A DNA stretch of 64,000 nt from Aeromicrobium sp. Leaf245 (GTDB lineage Bacteria > Actinomycetota > Actinomycetes > Propionibacteriales > Nocardioidaceae). The stretch spans positions 2,790,001 through 2,854,000 of the forward strand of contig NZ_OW824151.1 of the NCBI RefSeq assembly GCF_942548115.1. The letters are read 5' to 3'. The position numbers and the translations under genes were made by a program. The notes under the pieces are model-generated. The model did no database searches. It was not told the origin of the DNA and saw only the letters and a list, made by a program, of their open reading frames with translations. Positions 8,294-16,860 of this stretch are shown here, one piece after another. How positions within the stretch are numbered: the first letter of the stretch is position 1; each line of letters opens with the position of its first letter.

Positions 8294-9331
8294 ATGAAGG
8301 CGACACTCATGCACGGCGCCGGCGACGTGCGGATCGAGGACGTGCCGGACGCGACCATCAAGGCGTCGACCGACGCGCTGGTCCGCATCACGACCTCCTG
8401 CATCTGCGGCAGCGACCTGCACCCCTACGGCTCCATGCCGGCCAACGGCAGCCCTGCACGCATGGGCCACGAGTTCATCGGCGTCGTCGAGGACGTCGGG
8501 TCGGCGGTCACCACCGTCACGAAGGGCGACCTCGTCGTCGCCCCCTTCGCCATCTCCGACGGGACCTGTGAGTTCTGCCGCGAGGGTCTGCACACCTCCT
8601 GCATCCACGGCTCGTTCTGGGACACCCTCCCCGACGAGGGCGGGCAGGCCGAGGCCGCGCGAGTGCCGTACGCCGACGGCACCCTGGTCAAGCTTCCCGT
8701 CGCGCCCGACTCCGCACTCATGCCGTCGCTGCTGACGCTGTCGGACGTGCTCGGCACGGGCCACCACGCGGCCGTCGCCGGCGGTGTCACCCAGCGCACC
8801 AGCGTGGCCGTCATCGGCGATGGCGCCGTCGGGCTGCTCGCGGTCCTGTCGGCCAAGCGCCTCGGCGCTGAGCAGATCATCCTGATGGGTCGTCACGAGA
8901 CGCGCACCGACCTGGGCCGCGAGTTCGGAGCCACCGACGTCGTCGCGACCCGCGGAGAGGAAGGCATCGCGGCCGTGCGCGACCTCACCCACGGCCACGG
9001 CACCCACGTCGTGCTCGAGGCGGTCGGCCACATGCCTGCCTACGAGCAGGCGGTCGGCGTCGTCCGGCCCGGCGGCACCATCAGCCGCGTCGGGGTGCCG
9101 CAGTACGAGGCCGCCCCGGTCGGCTTCGCGAGCCTCTTCGGAGGAAACGTCCGCCTGACCGGTGGCCCCGCTCCGGTGCGCGCCTACATCGAGGAGCTCA
9201 TGCCCGACATCCTCGACGGCACCATCGAGCCCGGCAGGGTCTTCGACACCACCACGGACCTCGACGGCGTCCCCGACGGCTACCGCGCCATGGCCGACCG
9301 TCGCAGCCTCAAGGTCCTCGTCAACCCCTGA
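8294..9331 (+). CDS. Zinc-dependent alcohol dehydrogenase (MDR family)
   Basis: 345 residues. Catalytic-zinc ligands are visible as Cys38 with GSDLH and His59-Glu60 in RMGHEFIG; the structural-zinc lobe reads CEFCREGLHTSC (92-103), with the usual third Cys replaced by Gly98, a pattern I recall from some formaldehyde/alcohol dehydrogenase relatives. The NAD(P) site is VAVIGDGAVGLLAV. AGAAGGA precedes the ATG at 8294 at good distance. It is followed at 22 nt by a cupin and then, with overlaps, by a lipoprotein and a regulator, suggesting one inducible operon for aldehyde or alcohol handling. Confidence 0.9.
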   Translation: MKATLMHGAGDVRIEDVPDATIKASTDALVRITTSCICGSDLHPYGSMPANGSPARMGHEFIGVVEDVGSAVTTVTKGDLVVAPFAISDGTCEFCREGLHTSCIHGSFWDTLPDEGGQAEAARVPYADGTLVKLPVAPDSALMPSLLTLSDVLGTGHHAAVAGGVTQRTSVAVIGDGAVGLLAVLSAKRLGAEQIILMGRHETRTDLGREFGATDVVATRGEEGIAAVRDLTHGHGTHVVLEAVGHMPAYEQAVGVVRPGGTISRVGVPQYEAAPVGFASLFGGNVRLTGGPAPVRAYIEELMPDILDGTIEPGRVFDTTTDLDGVPDGYRAMADRRSLKVLVNP

Positions 9332-9353
9332 CCCTCCCGACGCAAGGAACATC

Positions 9354-9767
9354 ATGCAGATCACGCGCAGCAGCCTCGCCACCGCCAAGGGACCCGCCGA
9401 CTGGTTCACCGGCGACGTCTACATCGATCCCGTGGCGGCGGCACCCCCGCCGTCCCGCGTCTCGGCGAACCTCGTGCACTTCACGCCTGGTGCCCGCACG
9501 CACTGGCACCGCCACCAGCTCGGCCAGACGGTCTTCGTGACCGAGGGAGTCGGCCTCTGCCAGCGCCGTGGGGGACCGGTCGAGGTCATCCGTCCCGGCG
9601 ACCGCGTGCTGTTCGACGCCGACGAGGAGCACTGGCACGGTGCCGCGCCGAGCCGGCTGATGGTGCACCTGGCCATCAACGAGGCCGACGACGACCACGA
9701 CGTCGTGCACTGGCTGGACCCGGTCACCGACGTCGAGTACCTCGCAGCGCCGGAGCAGCAGCGATGA
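9354..9767 (+). CDS. Single-domain cupin protein
   Basis: 137 residues with the two cupin motifs: HFTPGARTHWHRHQLGQTVFVTEG (positions about 41-64, metal ligands His-His-Gln/Glu region) and PGDRVLFDADEEHWHGAAP (about 81-99, final His). The overall sequence resembles the quercetin-dioxygenase/mandelonitrile-lyase-like small cupins, often annotated beside alcohol dehydrogenases. ATG at 9354 follows AAGGAAC. Its stop overlaps the next gene by 4 nt. A role in detoxification with the dehydrogenase is inference. Confidence 0.85.
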   Translation: MQITRSSLATAKGPADWFTGDVYIDPVAAAPPPSRVSANLVHFTPGARTHWHRHQLGQTVFVTEGVGLCQRRGGPVEVIRPGDRVLFDADEEHWHGAAPSRLMVHLAINEADDDHDVVHWLDPVTDVEYLAAPEQQR

Positions 9768-10276
9768 GGCTGTCGCTCGTGCTGCTGGTCGCCGGGGTCC
9801 TGACTGCGTGCTCGAGCGCGGAGGGCCCGGCCTCCCCGTCGTCCACCCCGGCCCCGTCCACGAGGGCACCCTCCGGCGCGCCGTCGGGGGCGACGTCGGA
9901 AGCCGAGGAAAGCGGGACCCGGATCCGTATCGAGTTCGCCGGTGACCAGGTCGAGGCGACAGTGCTGGACACGCCGGTCGGCCGCGACCTCGTCGCGCAG
10001 CTGCCGCTGGAGCTCGACATGAGCGACCGCGGCGGCGTCGAGAAGACCGGTCCCCTGCCGCGGGAGCTCTCGACCGACGGGGAACCCACCGGCGCCGACC
10101 CGGACGTGGGCGCACTCGGCTACTACGCCCCGTACGGCGACCTCGTCCTCTACTACGGCGACCAGTCGTACTTCGACGGCATCGTGGTCCTGGGCAGGAT
10201 GGGGAAGGGATTCGACGCGCTCGGCCGCATCGACGGAAACGTCAGCGTGCGTGTCGAGGCCCTGGACCAGCCGTGA
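9764..10276 (+). CDS. Lipoprotein with cyclophilin-like domain
   Basis: 170 residues with a lipoprotein signal peptide and lipobox LTAC (Cys17), a Ser/Pro/Thr-rich linker (about 18-48) and a folded domain starting RIRIEFAGDQVEATVLDT and ending VSVRVEALDQP. The segment GYYAPYGDLVLYYGDQSYFDGIVVLG is characteristic of the small bacterial cyclophilin-like fold proteins I recall next to aldo-keto reductases and alcohol dehydrogenases. ATGA overlap with the cupin gene shows translational coupling. No isomerase activity is implied by the fold name. Confidence 0.75.
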   Translation: MRLSLVLLVAGVLTACSSAEGPASPSSTPAPSTRAPSGAPSGATSEAEESGTRIRIEFAGDQVEATVLDTPVGRDLVAQLPLELDMSDRGGVEKTGPLPRELSTDGEPTGADPDVGALGYYAPYGDLVLYYGDQSYFDGIVVLGRMGKGFDALGRIDGNVSVRVEALDQP

Positions 10277-10320
10277 CCGGATGCGGGGAACGCCCTCCCG
10301 CGTCGGCGTACGGTGGGCTG

Positions 10321-11196
10321 GTGGACAACCGTTCCGACATCAGGGAGTTCCTCGCGACCCGCCGCGCCCGGCTCACGCCGCCCGAGGTGGGCCTGCCTGA
10401 CGCCGGCCGGCGTCGCCGGGTCCCAGGTCTGCGCCGAGAAGAGGTCGCCGTCCTCGCTGGAGTGAGCACCGACTGGTACACGCGGCTGGAGAAGGGTCAC
10501 ATCAAGGGCGTCTCCGAGGACGTGCTCGATGCCGTGGCGCGAGCACTGCGGCTCGACGCGGCCGAGCGGACCTACCTCTTCGACCTCGCCCGCGTCGCAC
10601 GCGCCCGTACGAGCGCGCCGCGGCCCAAGGCACGCCATGAGGTGTCGACCGAGGTGCAGTGGATGCTGGACTCGATGTCAGGATCCGCTGCGTTCGTCGC
10701 CGACGGGCGGCTGGACATCATCGCCTCCAACCCACTGGCGCGAGCGCTCTACTCACCCGTCTTCGAGCACGACCCCGCACGGCCGAACATCGCGCGGTAC
10801 CAGTTCCTGGATCCGTCGGCCACCGAGCTCTTCCCCGACTGGAACGGCGCCGCGAACGTCACGGTCGCCCTCCTGCGCACCGAGGCGGGTCGCGACCCCG
10901 AGAGTAAGACGATGCGCGAGCTGGTCGGTGAGCTGTCGACCGTCAGCGAGGAGTTCCGCACGCGATGGGCCTCCCACGACGTCAGGCTGCACGTCGCCGG
11001 CCGCAAGCAGTTCAACCATCCCGCGACGGGTGTCATCGACGTGGCCTACCACTCCATGAACCTGTCCACCGAGGGCGCGCGACTGCAGGTCATGACCGTC
11101 TACACCGCCGAACCGGGGAGCCCGTCGGAGGAGCGACTCAGGCTCCTCGCGAGCTGGGGCGCCAGCACGACCGCTCCTTCGTCGACGCGGCCCTGA
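10321..11196 (+). CDS. MmyB-like helix-turn-helix transcriptional regulator
   Basis: 291 residues from GTG at 10321. The N-terminus REFLATRRARLTPPEVGLP and RRRRVPGLRREEVAVLAGVSTDWYTRLEKG is the XRE-type HTH seen in this family; the rest is the MmyB-type ligand-binding (PAS-like) domain with the motif YQFLDPSATELFPDW and NHPATGVIDV. A longer frame starts with a GTG at 10273 overlapping the preceding stop, but homologues I recall begin with DNR-x-ExREFL, supporting the internal GTG. It closes the dehydrogenase/cupin/lipoprotein set and is the best candidate regulator of it. Confidence 0.85.
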   Translation: MDNRSDIREFLATRRARLTPPEVGLPDAGRRRRVPGLRREEVAVLAGVSTDWYTRLEKGHIKGVSEDVLDAVARALRLDAAERTYLFDLARVARARTSAPRPKARHEVSTEVQWMLDSMSGSAAFVADGRLDIIASNPLARALYSPVFEHDPARPNIARYQFLDPSATELFPDWNGAANVTVALLRTEAGRDPESKTMRELVGELSTVSEEFRTRWASHDVRLHVAGRKQFNHPATGVIDVAYHSMNLSTEGARLQVMTVYTAEPGSPSEERLRLLASWGASTTAPSSTRP

Positions 11197-11553
11197 GGGC
11201 GTCTGACAGCAAAGCGCAGCGCGACCCAAAGGGGTCCGCGCAGCACGTCTCGACATGGTCGACGGCCTCGAGCCAGCGCCCGTAGCCACCGGCACGCGTC
11301 CTACTGACGAGGGACGGCCGCGCGTGACGAAGGCCCCGTCACCGTCTCGGTCAGGGGACCTTGTCGCGGCACCGGGGAAAGGGTGCGTGACGGCGCCTTC
11401 CCGCCACGAGTCACCGCCGTGGATCCTGCACGCCACCGAGGGCACCACCGGCTCCGTGAAGACGCACAACGTGAACTGACGACCGAGACCGGTCGATCGG
11501 CGCACCAGGCGTCGACACCCTCGTTCGTCACCGAGAACGTCGGACTCGAAGGC
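11197..11553. other. Gene-free interval carrying a degenerate copy of the tRNA 3' end/terminator
   Basis: No frame in this interval looks coding; a 74-codon frame on the plus strand lacks a ribosome binding site and family features. The part at 11321-11384 matches the terminator and 3' end of the initiator tRNA at 15114-15179. Confidence 0.6.
11321..11384 (-). repeat. Degenerate copy of the initiator-tRNA 3' end plus terminator (putative attachment remnant)
   Basis: By hand alignment about 54 of 66 columns match the stretch 15114-15179, which contains the terminator hairpin and the last ~19 nt of the tRNA gene. The two copies are in the same orientation and bound a 3.8-kb segment. The copy here has lost the tRNA consensus (CGGTGCC instead of CGCTACC) and its hairpin has a bulge. 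Confidence 0.6.
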
Positions 11554-12729
11554 TCAGAGAGCAGCGTAGAGCGCCTCCTCGAAATCCACGTACATCTTCC
11601 ACGCGTCGTCTTGGGCGATGAACGGCAACGAGTTCGTGTAGATCGAGGCGGCGATGCCGGTAGCGCGGTCGATGAAGAAGTGAGTGTTGAACAGCCCCGC
11701 CCAGGCACCGGTGCCGGCTCTGCGCCGTCCGGGAACGTCCTCGGTGTTCAGCAGCAGACCGTAGCCCCACTTGTAACCCCGGCCGGCGTACATCGTGTCG
11801 GTGATGGCAGGGTCCGCAGTCGGGATCTCGGCCGGGAAGTCGATCTCCCCGATCTGGTTGCTGAAGGCGGCGTCGACCGTCGCCTGGCTGAGGATGCGGG
11901 CGCCGTCGAGCTCACCGCCGCGCAGGAGGGCTCGCTCGAAGCGGATGTAGTCGCGCGGGGTGGAGTACAGCCCGTGTCCCCCGGCATACCACTCAGGCGA
12001 CTGGTTGAGGATCTCGCCGGCTGAGACCCATCCGCCGTCCTCCCCCCGCACATGCACCGTCACCGCGTTGGCGTAGCGGGCCTCGTCGAGGATGAACGCG
12101 GTGTCCGCCATGCCGAGTGGGCCGGTGATGTTCTCGCGGATCACCACGTCCAGCGGCGTCCCCGCGACAGCCTCCACGACGCGTCCGAGCCAGTCAGTGT
12201 TGATGCCGTAGACGTACTGCGTGCCCGGGTCAGCCACGAGCGGGGCGTTGAACGCCTCCATCGTGCCGGGCACGACGTTCGGCACGCCAGTGGCCGCCTC
12301 GTACGTGACGAGCTGGTCGTTCCAGAACCAGTAGCCGAGACCCGAGGTGTGGGTCACCAACTGGTGGACGGTGGCCTTGCTGGCGGGATCACGGAGGATC
12401 GGCTCGTCGCCGTCGAAGCCATCGAGCACCTTGACGTCGGCGAACTCCGGCACGTACTGCTCGACGGGAGCGCTCAGGTCGAGCTGGCCGCGCTCCACCT
12501 GCTGCAGGGCGGCAGTCGTCGCGACCATCTTGGTCATCGACATGATGCGGAAGTGCGTCGACGTCGTCACCGGGTCGTCGGACTCGCCGGCGATCCGGAC
12601 ACCCGCACCGCCCTCGTAGAAGACGCCGTCGGCGTCCGCGGCGATGGCCGCGACGTGCGGCACGGCACCCCCCTGGACGGCGTCCTGCAGCACCCGGTCG
12701 ATGCCGCTGCCGTCGATGTTTCTGGTCAT
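11554..12729 (-). CDS. Serine beta-lactamase-fold hydrolase (class C/EstB-like)
   Basis: 391 residues. The catalytic tetrad motif SMTK (S-x-x-K, residues about 71-74 in FRIMSMTKMVAT), the Tyr motif YGINTDW, and HTSGLGYWF after the active-site lid are those of class C beta-lactamase-like esterases and DD-peptidase relatives. No signal peptide is present, so it is probably a cytoplasmic esterase rather than a resistance enzyme. GGAGG lies 7 nt before the ATG at 12729. It is divergent from an HSL-type esterase 217 bp away, and both belong to the segment bounded by the tRNA-derived repeat. Confidence 0.87.
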   Translation of the reverse strand: MTRNIDGSGIDRVLQDAVQGGAVPHVAAIAADADGVFYEGGAGVRIAGESDDPVTTSTHFRIMSMTKMVATTAALQQVERGQLDLSAPVEQYVPEFADVKVLDGFDGDEPILRDPASKATVHQLVTHTSGLGYWFWNDQLVTYEAATGVPNVVPGTMEAFNAPLVADPGTQYVYGINTDWLGRVVEAVAGTPLDVVIRENITGPLGMADTAFILDEARYANAVTVHVRGEDGGWVSAGEILNQSPEWYAGGHGLYSTPRDYIRFERALLRGGELDGARILSQATVDAAFSNQIGEIDFPAEIPTADPAITDTMYAGRGYKWGYGLLLNTEDVPGRRRAGTGAWAGLFNTHFFIDRATGIAASIYTNSLPFIAQDDAWKMYVDFEEALYAAL

Positions 12730-12946
12730 GATGACCTCCAGTTGGTTCGGGTCCACGATGGCGTCGAGGACGGTGTCCCCCGTCACACTTGCCGGTCGGC
12801 GGCGCGATCGGAACCGACAGCGCGACGCAGATCGGCACCCCGGGCCCGCCAGGTGGCGGGCCAGCCCCTCGTCATCCGCCGAACCATGGCCAGCGACCTC
12901 GCGTCGGGGGTAGCCTCCGTGCAACACGACCAGGAAGGAGACGGTG

Positions 12947-13915
12947 ATGCCAACCTCTGGCTTGGCACGACCGGCCTTCGATCCCGAGCTGAAGGCGGGG
13001 CTCTCGGTGGTGGGTGGCATGTTCCCGCCGACGATCACCCCGGACTTGATCGACTTCATGCGTACGTCCTATGCGTCCCCACCGCTGGGGGACCTTCTCC
13101 GCGACCGCGGCATCGAGCGCCAAGACCACACGTGCCGCGGCCACCAGGGGGACCCCCTGGAACTCTCGGTCCTACGGCACCGTGCCGCGACCGGCCGCGT
13201 GCCCGTCGTGGTCTATGCACATTCGGGTGGACTGATGTTCGGAGACCGTTTCAGCGGCATCGACCTCGTGCTGGACTGGGTCGACGAGCTGGGCGCAGCG
13301 CTCATGACCGTCGAGTACCGCCTCGCGCCGGAATGCCCTGACCCCTACGGCCGGGAGGACATGTATCAGGCGTTGCTGTGGCTCGCGGACCACGCCGAAC
13401 AGCTGCAGGTTCGCACCGACCGCATCATGGTGGCGGGGGCAAGTGCCGGCGGCGGCTTGGCTGCGGGTCTTGCCCTGGCCGCTCGCGACCGGAGCGGACC
13501 CAGCCTCTGCGGGCAGGTGCTCGACTACCCGATGCTGGACGACCGGTGCAGCACGCCCTCGACCTCACAGTTCGATGGAGTCGGGGTGTGGGACCGGATC
13601 AGCAACATCACCGGTTGGGACGCGCTGCTGGGGGATGCCCGAGGGTCGACGACGGTCTCGCACTACGCTGCCCCGTCCCGCGCCACGAACCTCGCCGACC
13701 TCCCCCCCGCGTTCATCGACGTGGGCGCGGCGGAGATCTTCCGCGACGAGGCGATCGACTACGCCAACGGCATCTGGCGCGCAGGGGGCGACGCCGAGCT
13801 GCACGTCTGGTCAGGCGCCTTCCATGCCTGCGACATCTTCGCTCCTCACACGACCGTGGGCCGCAGCATGATCGCAGCCCGGAACTCGTGGGTGGAGAAG
13901 ATCCTTGCCGACTGA
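12947..13915 (+). CDS. HSL-family alpha/beta hydrolase (esterase/lipase)
   Basis: 322 residues. The oxyanion HGGG motif appears as AHSGGLMFGD, the nucleophile elbow as VAGASAGGGLAAG, and the charge relay residues as DVGAAEIFRDEA and FHACD, the pattern of hormone-sensitive-lipase-like esterases. GGAG lies 6 nt before ATG 12947; a GTG directly before it is less likely. It is followed after 28 nt by a PucR-like regulator that probably belongs to the same transcript and could sense the esterase substrate or product. Confidence 0.87.
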   Translation: MPTSGLARPAFDPELKAGLSVVGGMFPPTITPDLIDFMRTSYASPPLGDLLRDRGIERQDHTCRGHQGDPLELSVLRHRAATGRVPVVVYAHSGGLMFGDRFSGIDLVLDWVDELGAALMTVEYRLAPECPDPYGREDMYQALLWLADHAEQLQVRTDRIMVAGASAGGGLAAGLALAARDRSGPSLCGQVLDYPMLDDRCSTPSTSQFDGVGVWDRISNITGWDALLGDARGSTTVSHYAAPSRATNLADLPPAFIDVGAAEIFRDEAIDYANGIWRAGGDAELHVWSGAFHACDIFAPHTTVGRSMIAARNSWVEKILAD

Positions 13916-13943
13916 CCACTCCCGACCGGCGGAGGCGAGCTAG

Positions 13944-14990
13944 GTGCAGGAGCTCCTCGGGCGCATCGCGCGGCTCGACCCGAGTGCGAGCCTCGGCCTG
14001 CGCGTCATCGCCTGCTTCGACGAGCTCGTCGTGGGCAACGTCAACACCCGAGCGCTCCTTGCCGCCGCCGCTTCCCTCGCCGCTTGCCCGGCCGGCTTCC
14101 GCCAGCGTTCCCCCGCGCGGACCATCCGCATCACCCCCGACGGACACCACGTGCCATCGGGGGCGCCCCCTCCCTCACCTCGTCCGGAGATGGTCTCCGC
14201 ACCGGCGGGCGACCTGGAGGTCTGGCTCGAGCGGGAGGGGGCGGCACAGCCGAACGACGCCATCATCCTGGAGCGCCTGGCCTTGGCGGTGCGCATCCGT
14301 CACGGGCACGGGCGCCGCGAGTTCGACAACCGTCGGCACTTCGGGCTGCTCGTCGACGAGTCGGTCACGGAGAACCAGCGCTGCGTCTCGGCCACCGCCC
14401 TCGGCTTGAACATCGACCGTGACTACCGCGTCGCGGCCGCACCTCTGTTCGCCGTCTGGGACGCTCATCCCTCCGGACCCGAGGACGTCGTCCCGACCCG
14501 TTTCGGACCCATCCACGCAGTGGTCGTCCCGGCAGACGCCGGCTCCGTGGCGGCCAGCCCCTGCGGCGTCGGGTCCGCTACCCGACCCGTCGACCTGCAC
14601 CGCTCGTTCCGCACCGCCCTCGTGGCCCTTCGGCTGTGCGAGCCACCGACCACGGGCCTGGTGCACGCCGACGACCTCGGCGGCCTCGTCGGCCTGCTGG
14701 CGGACACTGGTGACACCACGACCAGCCCAGACGTCGAGCGCCTCGCCACCGTCCTGACCCACCCCTGGGGACTGCCCACCGTCCAAGCCATCATCAGCAC
14801 CGGCACCGTCCGCCAGGCCGCGCGCGCGGCGGGCGTCCATCACAGCACCATGCAGGACCGCATCGACACCATGGAGCAGACGCTCGACTTCGACCCCCTC
14901 GACGGCTTCGGCCGGACGCGGCTGGGCACCGCGCATCTCATGTGGCGCCTGCGCACCTCCCACGTGCTCGAGCTGCCGCCCCCTCACTGA
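13944..14990 (+). CDS. PucR-like transcriptional regulator
   Basis: 348 residues from GTG 13944, with GGAGG 8 nt upstream. The C-terminal 70 residues read GTVRQAARAAGVHHSTMQDRID and TRLGTAHLMWRLR, the PucR-type helix-turn-helix pattern (H-S-T...R...GR..L..A..LW). The N-terminal two thirds should be the effector domain but match no family I can name. Codon use and composition are slightly less GC-extreme than in the neighbours, in keeping with an acquired segment. It probably regulates the esterase gene it follows. Confidence 0.75.
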   Translation: MQELLGRIARLDPSASLGLRVIACFDELVVGNVNTRALLAAAASLAACPAGFRQRSPARTIRITPDGHHVPSGAPPPSPRPEMVSAPAGDLEVWLEREGAAQPNDAIILERLALAVRIRHGHGRREFDNRRHFGLLVDESVTENQRCVSATALGLNIDRDYRVAAAPLFAVWDAHPSGPEDVVPTRFGPIHAVVVPADAGSVAASPCGVGSATRPVDLHRSFRTALVALRLCEPPTTGLVHADDLGGLVGLLADTGDTTTSPDVERLATVLTHPWGLPTVQAIISTGTVRQAARAAGVHHSTMQDRIDTMEQTLDFDPLDGFGRTRLGTAHLMWRLRTSHVLELPPPH

Positions 14991-15121
14991 CCCCGGTCCT
15001 CCAGCCGCGGACGGCATCGGCACTGCCTCGCCGAGGGGAGAGCACCGCCCCTGGTGTCGTCGAACGTCAGGGCTACGGCTCGATGTCGCGTCCACCCGGC
15101 GAGAGATCGGCTGCGCATGGC

Positions 15122-15157
15122 GAAGGCCCCCTCACCGTCTCCGGTCAAGGGGCCTTC
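15122..15157 (-). terminator. Terminator downstream of the initiator tRNA
   Basis: A 9-bp GC-rich stem (15122-15130 with 15149-15157) with a smaller inner stem in the loop lies 4 nt beyond the tRNA 3' end; it also faces the end of the PucR-like gene. A decayed copy is at 11329-11366. Confidence 0.75.
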
Positions 15158-15160
15158 TCG

Positions 15161-15237
15161 TGGTAGCGGGGACAGGATTTGAACCTGTGACCTCTGGGTT
15201 ATGAGCCCAGCGAGCTACCGAACTGCTCCACCCCGCG
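15161..15237 (-). tRNA. Initiator tRNA-Met (CAT anticodon), CCA encoded
   Basis: The minus strand folds as a 77-nt cloverleaf with anticodon CAT in CTGGGCTCATAACCCAG. Three consecutive G-C pairs at the base of the anticodon arm (GGG/CCC), an A11-T24 pair in the D arm, and a non-pairing first base (C1 opposite T72) mark it as the initiator rather than the elongator. The terminal CCA is encoded (CGCTACCA). The T arm reads AGGTTCAAATCCT. Confidence 0.95.
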
Positions 15238-15347
15238 TCGCACTCAGTACTTTACGGCACGGTGAACGCCGATCCAAATCGGGGGGTGCGGTCTCGGGTC
15301 GCCACTCTCATGATCGCCTCGTACCGTGGGGTGCGGAAGGAGGCGAC

Positions 15348-16844
15348 GTGATCGCAGATCGCTACGAGCTCGACCGTGAGATCGGTCGGGGCGGTGCCAC
15401 GAGCGTGTGGGTCGCGCACGACACCGTGCTCGGTCGTACCGTCGCGCTCAAGCGCCTCGGTCACGCGCCCGGCTCCTCCGAGATCGATGCCGCCCGTGCC
15501 GAGCGCGAGGCGCACCTCGCCGCGCGCGTGCACCACCCGAACATCGTGGCCGTCTACGACATCGCCGACGACGACGAGCACACCTGGCTCGTCATGGAGT
15601 ACGTCGACGGACCGACTCTCGCCGACCTGTGCGACGGCATGCCGCTGGAGGCCGACCGCGCCGCCCGCCTGCTCGCCCAGGTTGCCGATGCGCTCGCCGC
15701 CGCGCACGACGCCGGCATGATCCACCGCGACGTCAAGCCCTCCAACGTCTTCGTCGCCGACGGCGACGTGGCCAAGCTGGGCGACTTCGGCATCGCGCGC
15801 CGCGAGATCGACGAGGCGCTCACGCGCACCGGCCTGATCACCGGCTCCCCGGCCTTCCTCTCCCCCGAGATCGCCCGCGGGCGCACCGCCACCACGGCGA
15901 GCGACGTGTGGGCCTTCGGGATCACCGCGTTCCACGCCGCCACCGGGTCCCCGCCGTTCGACGTCGCCGACGACGACCCGATCACGGCCGTGCAGAAGAT
16001 CCTGGACTCGGCCACGCCGATCCTCCCGGCCGACCACCCGCTGGCTCCGGTCGTCGCGGCCACCATGCAGCAGGAGCCCGACGAGCGGGCCTCGATGCGC
16101 GAGGTGGCCGGCCTGCTGCACGACATCGTCCACCCCGGCGCACCGCGCCGGTCGGCGCTGGCCGACCTGCTGATCGACCACGTCTCCCGCGACGACTTCG
16201 CCGACGACCAGCCGCCGCGACCCGCGCCCGCGAGCATCGCGCCGGTGCGATCCACGGCTGCCACGGAGCTCACGGCGCCGCCCGACTCGACCGTCCGGCG
16301 CGACCCCCACGCCACCCGGGTCACGCCACTCCCGGCGCCCGAGCAGCCGAGCCGGGGCTCGCACGCCGCTCCCCCGCCGATGTGGCGCGACCGCCGCTTC
16401 GCCCTCGCGGCAGCAGCCGCCGTCGCGGTCCTGGCCTCGGCGGTCACCGGCGTGGCCCTCAGCTCCGGCGGTGACGACGGCTCCAGCACCGTCGCCTCGG
16501 CCGATGGAGGCGAGGGCTCCGGTGGGGAGTCGACGTCGCTGGCCGAGCGGCTCGAGAAGTTCGCCAACACCTACGTCACGACCGCCGCCGGCGACCCGCG
16601 CAAGGGCTTCGAGCTGCTCACCACCGAGTACCAGCAGGCCAGCGGTGGGCTCTCCGGCTACGAGAGCTTCTGGAGCAAGGTCGAGGACGTGCGCGTCGAG
16701 CGCGTCTCGCCCGATCCCGAGGCCATGCGCGTCACCTACATCTACTCCTACCTCTACGAGGGCAGCCGGCGCACCGAGACCGTGACGCTCCAGCTCACCA
16801 AGGACGGCTCCAGCTACCTCATCGACGGCGCCGAGTCGATCTGA
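15348..16844 (+). CDS. Transmembrane Ser/Thr protein kinase (PknB-like)
   Basis: 498 residues. The Gly-loop GRGGATSVWV (13-22), Lys35 in VALKRLG, catalytic HRDVKPSNVF (Asp128) and DFGIARREID with the activation segment TGSPAFLSPE define an active Hanks-type kinase. A proline-rich juxtamembrane linker (about 285-348), one transmembrane helix (about 350-370) and a C-terminal extracytoplasmic domain of about 120 residues follow; this domain is not PASTA but looks like a compact alpha/beta NTF2-like fold. AAGGAGG precedes GTG 15348 by 6 nt; the longer frame upstream runs over the tRNA and is rejected. Confidence 0.9.
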   Translation: MIADRYELDREIGRGGATSVWVAHDTVLGRTVALKRLGHAPGSSEIDAARAEREAHLAARVHHPNIVAVYDIADDDEHTWLVMEYVDGPTLADLCDGMPLEADRAARLLAQVADALAAAHDAGMIHRDVKPSNVFVADGDVAKLGDFGIARREIDEALTRTGLITGSPAFLSPEIARGRTATTASDVWAFGITAFHAATGSPPFDVADDDPITAVQKILDSATPILPADHPLAPVVAATMQQEPDERASMREVAGLLHDIVHPGAPRRSALADLLIDHVSRDDFADDQPPRPAPASIAPVRSTAATELTAPPDSTVRRDPHATRVTPLPAPEQPSRGSHAAPPPMWRDRRFALAAAAAVAVLASAVTGVALSSGGDDGSSTVASADGGEGSGGESTSLAERLEKFANTYVTTAAGDPRKGFELLTTEYQQASGGLSGYESFWSKVEDVRVERVSPDPEAMRVTYIYSYLYEGSRRTETVTLQLTKDGSSYLIDGAESI

Positions 16845-16860
16845 GGCCCGCCGGGCACCC

